64,000 bases of DNA from Agrobacterium leguminum. Its GTDB lineage: Bacteria; Pseudomonadota; Alphaproteobacteria; Rhizobiales; Rhizobiaceae. Both the position numbers and the translations under genes were made by a program. Under the pieces are notes generated by a model. It saw only the letters and a program-made list of their open reading frames with translations, was not told where the DNA came from and did not search any database. Positions 63,288 through 64,000 of the stretch are shown here, in pieces (position 1 is the stretch's first letter; every line of letters begins with the position of its first letter). The DNA lies in the NCBI RefSeq assembly GCF_015704895.1, contig NZ_JADQWB010000008.1, forward strand, positions 62,001 through 126,000, read 5' to 3'.

Positions 63288-64000
63288 TCAATGCACGTCG
63301 AATTTCTTCATCTTGCGGTGAAGCGTGGCGCGGCTGATGCCGAGCAGCGAGGCGGCCTGCGTGACATTGCCGTTGGTTCGCGATAACACGCGCCGCAGCG
63401 CCGAGCGTTCCGCTTCAGCAAGGTCGGAACCGCCATCGTGGCGCTGTTCCTGAAGAACATCGGCGGCGGGCAGTCCCTGCGCGATGCGGGCATCGTCCAG
63501 CTTCAGCGCAAGGCGTGCGGCACGGGTCGCGCCCAGCACGAGATCGTCCTGATCCACGGCCAGCAGCGACAGCGCCGCGCCGAACCCGCTCGGCACAACG
63601 ACGATGCGCGCACCCGGAAAGGCGCGGCGGAAAAGATTGCCCTCGATGCGCTGCGCCGCATCCTTCACCGCCTGGGTGACGAAGGAGAAAGTCATCTCGT
63701 TGATGTCGTCGCGGCAGGTGGAAATATCGAGCGCGCCCGTCACCCGGCCGGTGTGATCGCGGATGGGAGCCGTGGTGCAGCAGAGTTCGGTATTCGACGT
63801 GAAGAAATGCTGATCGCGGTAGACCACCACCGAGCGCTCATCCACCAGTGCCGTGCCGATACCGTTGGTGCCCACGCTTTCTTCGCTCCAGACCGCCCCG
63901 GACCAGAGGCCAAGCGCCCGGAAATCACGATCATCGCCCGAAGCGCCGCGGCGCTCCAGCGCAACGCCCTGCGCATCGGTCAAAAGCAGGCAGCAGCCGG
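63288..64000 (-). CDS. AcoR-like GAF/Fis-type regulator (N-terminus beyond the window)
   Basis: The last 237 residues of a regulator entering from beyond 64000. A GAF domain comes first (ESVGTNGIGTALVDERSVVVYRDQHFFTSNTELCCTTAPIRD), then a PAS-like stretch (LLAVDQDDLVLGATRAARLAL), and a Fis-type helix-turn-helix (RTNGNVTQAASLLGISRATLHRKMKKF). The AAA+ sigma-54 activation domain of true AcoR is absent, so it would act on ordinary sigma-70 promoters. It likely controls aldB next door. Confidence 0.88.
   Translation of the reverse strand, partial: GCCLLLTDAQGVALERRGASGDDRDFRALGLWSGAVWSEESVGTNGIGTALVDERSVVVYRDQHFFTSNTELCCTTAPIRDHTGRVTGALDISTCRDDINEMTFSFVTQAVKDAAQRIEGNLFRRAFPGARIVVVPSGFGAALSLLAVDQDDLVLGATRAARLALKLDDARIAQGLPAADVLQEQRHDGGSDLAEAERSALRRVLSRTNGNVTQAASLLGISRATLHRKMKKFDVH

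Overview
The window is a 64 kb piece of a Rhizobiaceae chromosome, most likely from the Agrobacterium tumefaciens complex. I infer this from the genes and their order: a bathy-type bacteriophytochrome (Agp2/BphP2) next to rpoD and dnaG, the lrp-trxB-vtlR cluster followed by tandem AbcR small RNAs, DUF930 and LpcC proteins, and an alphaproteobacterial LexA box (GTTC-N7-GTTC). Coding density is high and third positions are GC-rich, so long antisense shadow frames are common. I saw no rRNA, tRNA, CRISPR array, insertion sequence or prophage. This is core chromosome with small accessory insertions.

Layout. 1-4.5 kb: truncated exported protein, YjbQ, the BphP2 photoreceptor kinase, a TonB-like DUF930 protein. 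4.6-9.9 kb: rpoD, dnaG and yqeY, all on the minus strand. 10-22 kb: carA and carB, split by about 7 kb that holds a MATE exporter, a chemoreceptor, a DUF2938 protein, a zinc peptidase and a divergent DUF2306/LytTR pair. 22-26.6 kb: a frameshifted ribbon-helix-helix gene, a diguanylate cyclase, and a two-gene DNA-repair operon (radical SAM protein plus UdgX fusion) under a LexA box. 26.7-33.2 kb: greA with a terminator in its leader, lpcC, lrp, trxB, vtlR, the two AbcR sRNAs, and an ArsR/ene-reductase pair. 33.2-42 kb: a LysR regulator divergent from an epimerase/membrane-protein pair, DUF2188, ChaA, aspartate aminotransferase, an EAL protein, an EamA transporter and a cold-shock protein. 42-48.3 kb: MBL hydrolase, SH3 protein, MarR-response regulator-kinase operon, tRNA-binding protein, proC, YbjN. 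48.7-55.3 kb: ubiK divergent from lgt-midA-pgeF-peptidase-lipoprotein, then prs. 55.5-59 kb: an envelope glycan/lipid operon (GT2, LAB_N, GT39, PAP2). 59-64 kb: a second chemoreceptor, aldB and its truncated AcoR-like regulator.

How they work together. Much of the window is transcription and replication machinery (rpoD, dnaG, greA), nucleotide precursor supply (carA, carB, prs) and envelope maturation (lgt, pgeF, lpcC, the GT/PAP2 operon). Signal input is dense: phytochrome, two chemoreceptors, GGDEF and EAL proteins, a MarR-linked two-component system, LytTR, three LysR/Lrp-type regulators and two trans-acting sRNAs. The least understood unit is the operon at 25.3-26.6 kb. A LexA operator lies over the promoter of a radical SAM protein of unknown reaction, which is translationally coupled to a covalent uracil-DNA-binding UdgX fusion.
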